Below are positions 14,273 through 17,522 of a DNA stretch of 17,522 bases, piece by piece. Under the pieces are notes generated by a model. That model saw nothing but the letters and a program-made list of their open reading frames with translations, had not been told where the DNA came from and ran no database searches. The translations under genes were made by a program, and so were the position numbers. Numbering within the stretch: the stretch's first letter is position 1; each line of letters starts with the position of its first letter. This DNA is from CBFDCQ01 sp965603355 (GTDB lineage: Bacteria; Hydrogenedentota; CAZGCA01; CBFDCQ01), in NCBI GenBank assembly GCA_965603355.1, contig CBFDCQ010000068.1:1-17522 (forward strand), given 5' to 3'.

Positions 14273-15781
14273 TCAGTCCTTCGCCATCGCCTCTTCGAGC
14301 GCGGCCAAACGCGCTTCAAGTGACGCGATCTGCGCGTCTTTCTCCAGCCCGGCCTCGTAAAGCCCCTGGATGGCTGCAAGTGCGACACCGTCGGCATCAA
14401 CGGTGGTGATGTGCTTGTCGTCCGTGCCGAGGCCAAAGGCGGCGCGGAAGTCCTGGCCCATCGGCCCCATGTGACGGTGCTTGCCGTCCTCAGTCTTGTA
14501 GTTCCACGTCGACATCGGCAGTGCAGCCACTTTCGCAAGCACGGCGCGGCTGTCCACCGGCTCGAAGTTCTCCTTCTTGTTGCGGTCAGACGTCGTGTGC
14601 ACAGCGCCGCCTTCCCAGTAGATCCCTCCAGATGCCCAGACGTTGAACGTACTGGTCGCAGCGCTGGAATGAGTCGAGGAGTCGCTGTTCCACACGAAGC
14701 TGTAGTCATCGCTTGCGTTCGCGTTGCGCCCCGCCGCGAAGCTGTAGTCGCCGGTGGCGTCGTTCCAACCACCTCCCCCGACGAAGGCGGCGATACCACT
14801 TGCGGTGTTCAGATACCCGCCTGCGACCGCCGCTTCGTTGGCCGGACCCGCGGTGTTGCCCCAGCCGCCGAGTACCGAGCTGTAGTTGCCGCTGGCGACG
14901 TTCCCGCCGCCCCCGCCGACCGTGGCATAGTAGGCATCCGCCGTCGTGCCTGCAGCATCGCCTGCCTGATTTCCACCGCCGCCACCGATGGTACCGTAAT
15001 CGTCTGTCACGAGGTTCAAATCGCCGCCACCGATCGTGGAGTGGCCGGCGCTGGCGCTATTGTCATAGCCGCCGCCAACCGTGGCGTACGGAGCATCAGA
15101 CGTCGTCCCTGCGGCATCACCAGCCTGGTTACTGTAGCCACCGGCGACGGTGCTGAAGTCGTCGGAGGCAACGTTGCTCATGCCGCCCCCGACCGTCGCG
15201 GAGTCGCCGCTGGCGATGTTATACGCGCCGCCGCCCACCGTCGCGTTTGTGCCCGTCGCGATATTGCCGGAACCGCCCCCCGCCGCGCCCATGAACGCCG
15301 TGGTCTGCGTGTAGAGGTCGGCAAACTTGACCGTGGTTCCACCGAACCGGTTGATCACCAACGCATCCGTCGCCGAGCCACTATCATATACCCGGAAGAA
15401 CATCTTACCCGAATTGATGTTTCCGCCCGTTTGCACAAGAATCTGAGCAACACGTTTGTCGGCCATGACGGATGCCTCATTCAGAAACATGAGCTGCGCG
15501 ATGTTCTTGAACGCCCCGCTCGTCTGGTTGTTACTGAACATAAAACCGGCCGACACACCGGAGGAAACCGCGGTCGGCTGGCGTACCGCCACCATACGGC
15601 TGCTGCCCGACCACCCCGGGAAAGGAACCACATAACTGCTGTCTCCGAATGTGGCGAAGTTACCCGACGCCGTTATCTCCCCTGTCACGTCCCAGTCACC
15701 CGTGTGCGTTTCCCCCGCAGCAACCGTTGCCAGCAGACAGACTACCCCTAGCACCAAAGATGTTCGCCGTGCTCGTCTCAT
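14273..15781 (-). CDS. Secreted beta-roll repeat protein with C-terminal peptidase S74 (tail-fibre type) chaperone domain
   Basis: The 502-residue product has an Arg-rich signal peptide (about 1-22, ending ATVAAG) and a non-repetitive part to about 171. Twelve tandem repeats with a basic period of 15 residues follow (172-353), each of the form N-x-A-S-G-x-x-x-T-V-G-G-G. They resemble the left-handed beta-roll of YadA-type adhesin heads. Residues about 397-472 form a peptidase S74 intramolecular chaperone domain, with TSDRNKKENF, VAALPMSTWNYK, HMGPMGQDFRAAFGLG and VDADGVALAAIQGL. A short coiled coil (LEKDAQIASLEARLAALEEA) ends the chain. S74 domains trimerise phage tail fibres and may then cleave themselves off before the Ser of the SD motif, here Ser398. 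AAAGGAGG precedes the ATG. Function is unknown; a trimeric surface fibre is the likely role. It is the only minus-strand gene in the window. Confidence 0.8.
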   Translation of the reverse strand: MRRARRTSLVLGVVCLLATVAAGETHTGDWDVTGEITASGNFATFGDSSYVVPFPGWSGSSRMVAVRQPTAVSSGVSAGFMFSNNQTSGAFKNIAQLMFLNEASVMADKRVAQILVQTGGNINSGKMFFRVYDSGSATDALVINRFGGTTVKFADLYTQTTAFMGAAGGGSGNIATGTNATVGGGAYNIASGDSATVGGGMSNVASDDFSTVAGGYSNQAGDAAGTTSDAPYATVGGGYDNSASAGHSTIGGGDLNLVTDDYGTIGGGGGNQAGDAAGTTADAYYATVGGGGGNVASGNYSSVLGGWGNTAGPANEAAVAGGYLNTASGIAAFVGGGGWNDATGDYSFAAGRNANASDDYSFVWNSDSSTHSSAATSTFNVWASGGIYWEGGAVHTTSDRNKKENFEPVDSRAVLAKVAALPMSTWNYKTEDGKHRHMGPMGQDFRAAFGLGTDDKHITTVDADGVALAAIQGLYEAGLEKDAQIASLEARLAALEEAMAKD

Positions 15782-15871
15782 CCTTCCCCCTCCTTTAGTA
15801 GTCCCCGAACAATACAGAAATCGCCCCCAACACTTTGGTTTTCACGAATCAGACAGATCTCGGCAGGTCCA

Positions 15872-15912
15872 ATGTTGTGGTTACCACCCCCTCATTTGGC
15901 AGGTCACAACAT
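15872..15912 (-). promoter_or_regulatory. Inverted repeat in the leader of the S74-domain gene
   Basis: ATGTTGTG (15872-15879) and CACAACAT (15905-15912) are perfect 8-bp inverted repeats separated by 25 bases. A smaller palindrome, GTGGTTACCAC (15877-15887), overlaps the first arm, and the word GGCAGGTC occurs twice (15862-15869 and 15898-15905). The structure would lie at the 5' end of the S74-gene leader or serve as an operator. No known riboswitch or binding site is recognised. The rest of the 293-base spacer holds the two promoters listed and nothing else I can support. Confidence 0.35.
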
Positions 15913-15941
15913 ATCTTATCATAAGCACATGGGCTCCGCAA
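15913..15941 (-). promoter_or_regulatory. Weak candidate promoter for the S74-domain gene
   Basis: On the minus strand TTGCGG (15941-15936) and TAAGAT (15918-15913) are 17 bases apart, matching three and four consensus positions. An overlapping TATGAT (15923-15918) is a better -10 but lacks a -35. The leader would be about 125 bases. This is the best A+T-rich candidate upstream of the gene, no more than that. Confidence 0.25.
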
Positions 15942-15968
15942 GCATGATAGTCAGGTCCGTCAGACAGG

Positions 15969-15998
15969 TTGACATTGGCAACGAGAATCTGCTAGAAT
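15969..15998 (+). promoter_or_regulatory. Sigma-70 promoter for nadX-rplU-rpmA
   Basis: TTGACA (15969-15974) is a perfect -35 box, and TAGAAT (15993-15998) matches five of six -10 bases, with an 18-base spacer. The start would be near 16005, giving a leader of about 70 bases before nadX. It is the best -35 match in the window and probably drives the ribosomal protein genes too, since no good promoter separates nadX from rplU. Confidence 0.65.
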
Positions 15999-16074
15999 GC
16001 TGCCATTCGATGTAATATGCACGAAAACTCGGCTCCGAACGGAAGAGTTCGTGGCAAAGTGAGCGTTCTCAGGA

Positions 16075-16872
16075 ATGGCCCTAGTCAAAGTCGGCATAGT
16101 GGGTTGTGGATTCATAGGATGCGAGCTATGCCGAGCCGTGAGTGGCGGCAAGGTGCCGGCCGAGATAGTTGCGCTCAACGATATCGACGGTGAGCGCGCC
16201 GAGAGGCTTCAGGCAGAATTCGGCCTAAAAGCTGCGGTAGTATCGTTTGAAGAGGTGGTCGCGCTGTCCGACGTCATCGCGGAATGCGCGACGGCGGATT
16301 GTGTGCCGAAGATCGTTGAGGCGGCGATCGCTCAGGGCAAAGCGGCGCTCATCATGAGCGTCGGCGGATTGATGCCTCGGCCCGACTTGTTCGATCTGGC
16401 GCGTCAGACCGGAACGCGGATTGTCATACCGTCGGGAGCGATCGCAGGCGCTGACGCAATAGAAGCTGCGGCGGAAGACGCGCTGGATGAGGTGACTCTG
16501 ACGACGACCAAGCCGCCGGCAGGGTTGCGCGGCGCACCTTACGTTCTGGAAAAGGGGATAGACCTCGACAGGATTGAAGGGCGCACGGTGATATTCGAGG
16601 GTACAGCGCTCGAAGCGGTGGCGGCTTTTCCGCGGAACGTGAACGTCGCGGCTACGTTGAGTCTTGCAGGGATTGGACCGGAGCGTACGCGTGTCAGGGT
16701 AGTGGTTGACCCGACGGTAACGGCCAACACCCACGAGGTGATGGCCGTCGGCGCGTTTGGCAGGCTCGTTGCCAGAGCGGAGAACGTGCCGTCCGAGGCC
16801 AATCCGAAGACGAGCCGCCTGGCGGCGTTGTCCGCTGTGGCGGCGTTGAGAAAGGCGGTCTCGTGCCGTTGA
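16075..16872 (+). CDS. nadX: L-aspartate dehydrogenase
   Basis: NadX oxidises L-aspartate with NAD(P) to iminoaspartate, replacing the flavin enzyme NadB in de novo NAD synthesis; NadA and NadC complete quinolinate formation and use. The 265-residue protein has an N-terminal Rossmann fold, VGIVGCGFIG (6-15) with Asp36 after the second strand, and the family motif IPSGAIAGADAIEAA (118-132). NVNVAATLSLAGIG (188-201), DPTVTANTHEV (212-222) with the conserved His220, and the C-terminal NVPSEANPKTSRLAALSAVAAL (237-258) complete it. These blocks are diagnostic for aspartate dehydrogenase. The ATG is preceded by AAAGTGAG 12 bases upstream and an AGGA that is too close. rplU starts 38 bases after the stop, a rather unusual downstream partner. 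Confidence 0.93.
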   Translation: MALVKVGIVGCGFIGCELCRAVSGGKVPAEIVALNDIDGERAERLQAEFGLKAAVVSFEEVVALSDVIAECATADCVPKIVEAAIAQGKAALIMSVGGLMPRPDLFDLARQTGTRIVIPSGAIAGADAIEAAAEDALDEVTLTTTKPPAGLRGAPYVLEKGIDLDRIEGRTVIFEGTALEAVAAFPRNVNVAATLSLAGIGPERTRVRVVVDPTVTANTHEVMAVGAFGRLVARAENVPSEANPKTSRLAALSAVAALRKAVSCR

Positions 16873-16910
16873 ACGAACGCGCGAGGCTTCCAAAACTGGG
16901 ACTGAGAAAA

Positions 16911-17249
16911 ATGTACGCAGTAATAGAGACCGGAGGAAAGCAGTACAAGGTCGCTCAGGGGGATACCATTACGGTCGAGAAGTTGGAGACCCCCGTGGGC
17001 GAATCTGTGGAAATACCGGGGGTCAGACTGGTTGTCGACAGCGATAAGATCGTTACCGACAAGAAACGACTCGACAAGGTCAAGGTCCGCGGAACGGTGA
17101 CGGCGCAAAAGCGCGGCAAGAAGATACGCGTTTTCAAGATGAAGCGCAGGAAGGGATACAGACGGCACAAGGGTCACAGGCAAGCGCTGACCGACATTCT
17201 TATCACCGGGATCGAGACACAAACATCGCAGAAAAAGAGCGAGACCTAA
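16911..17249 (+). CDS. rplU: 50S ribosomal protein L21
   Basis: L21 is a large-subunit protein binding 23S rRNA. The 112-residue product begins with the family signature MYAVIETGGKQYKVAQGD, has the VKVRGTVTAQKRGKKIRVFKMKRRKGYRRHKGHRQ basic block (in two parts, about 59-94), and ends TDILITGIETQ plus a short polar tail. Length is normal to slightly long. The start at 16911 is chosen because it gives the exact family N-terminus. An in-frame GTG at 16863 would overlap the nadX end and add 16 unrelated residues. No strong Shine-Dalgarno precedes it (only GGGA/TGAG at 16898-16906), suggesting read-through or coupling from nadX. rpmA follows, the conserved pair. Confidence 0.97.
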   Translation: MYAVIETGGKQYKVAQGDTITVEKLETPVGESVEIPGVRLVVDSDKIVTDKKRLDKVKVRGTVTAQKRGKKIRVFKMKRRKGYRRHKGHRQALTDILITGIETQTSQKKSET

Positions 17250-17274
17250 TCACACCGAGGAGGTGCGTTAGACT

Positions 17275-17522
17275 ATGGCACACAAAAAAGCGGCAAGCAG
17301 TTCACGCAACGGCAGAGACAGCCAATCGCAGCGGCTTGGCGTGAAACGGTTTGGAGGTCACGTTGTCCGGGCGGGAAACATCATCGTTCGTCAGCGAGGC
17401 ACGGTATTCAAACCGGGGATTAATGTCGGCATCGGAAAGGACCATACCCTTTTCGCCAAGATTGATGGTACGGTAACGTTTGAACGCGTCGGAAAAGCCA
17501 AGCAGCGGATAAGCGTTTACGC
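17275..17522 (+). CDS. rpmA: 50S ribosomal protein L27 (3' end cut by the window)
   Basis: The frame starts ATG with GAGGAGGT at 17257-17264 and is open for 82 codons to the window edge without a stop. Its translation begins MAHKKAASSSRNGRDSQSQR and continues LGVKRFGGHVVRAGNIIVRQRG, TVFKPGINVGIGKDHTLFAKIDG and TVTFE. This is unmistakable L27, normally about 85 residues, so only the last few residues are missing. The N-terminus is the direct Ala-His-Lys-Lys type that reaches the peptidyl-transferase centre. It lacks the cleavable extension processed by Prp in Firmicutes, Thermotogae and Fusobacteria. The Shine-Dalgarno is far stronger than that of rplU. Confidence 0.97.
   Translation, partial: MAHKKAASSSRNGRDSQSQRLGVKRFGGHVVRAGNIIVRQRGTVFKPGINVGIGKDHTLFAKIDGTVTFERVGKAKQRISVY

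Noticed and set aside
14411..15751. A 446-codon plus-strand open frame opposite the S74-domain gene
   Set aside because: The opposite strand has a signal peptide, strong ribosome site and recognisable domains. This frame is kept open by the GC-biased repeats and codes for low-complexity Arg/Ala/Val-rich sequence.
16036..16051. Small hairpin CGAAC/GTTCG in the nadX leader, considered as a regulatory element
   Set aside because: A five-base stem with a six-base loop is expected by chance at this frequency, and no further pairing extends it.

Overview
The window looks like chromosomal housekeeping DNA from a diderm (outer-membrane) bacterium, G+C-rich by eye. It encodes LPS-export proteins of the Lpt machinery (LptC-like, LptA-like, LptB), a one-chain SecDF with YajC, Sec signal peptides, and bacterial-type RuvABC, L21 and L27. 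The phylum cannot be fixed from this sequence. The gene order, QueH, aspartate dehydrogenase NadX, fused SecDF and the style of interspersed palindromes suggest a deep-branching or candidate-phylum diderm (Planctomycetota, Armatimonadota or Hydrogenedentota-like). That is a low-confidence inference.

Layout. Bases 1-54 look like the edge of an insertion element. An extended -10 promoter (71-100) then precedes a tight run of yebC, ruvC, ruvA, ruvB and queH: DNA-repair genes plus the last enzyme of queuosine synthesis. A possible terminator and a new promoter separate queH from queA-tgt. yajC, secDF, nadC, birA and coaX follow (Sec export, NAD, biotinylation and CoA synthesis), then lptC-like, lptA-like and lptB. 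All of these lie on the + strand. After lptB comes a cluster of palindromic repeats and then one minus-strand gene, a secreted repeat protein with a C-terminal peptidase S74 chaperone domain. The + strand resumes at a TTGACA/TAGAAT promoter driving nadX, rplU and rpmA; rpmA runs off the right edge.

How the genes work together. QueA, QueH and Tgt can perform the whole tRNA-level part of queuosine synthesis. NadX and NadC are two steps of de novo NAD synthesis from aspartate. BirA and CoaX are a common neighbour pair. LptB, LptA-like and LptC-like proteins form part of the LPS bridge.

The most unusual content lies between the genes. Several families of short palindromes with different cores share one edge, a GTAG (or GTGG) tetranucleotide 5' of a hairpin. 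In three places a plus-oriented and a minus-oriented unit form an inverted pair. This is the architecture of REP/BIME elements mobilised by RAYT (REP-associated tyrosine) transposases. They occupy five intergenic spacers, and one supplies the ruvA stop codon. Open reading frames running through them give falsely long N-termini for ruvB, tgt and birA. No tRNA, rRNA or CRISPR array was seen.
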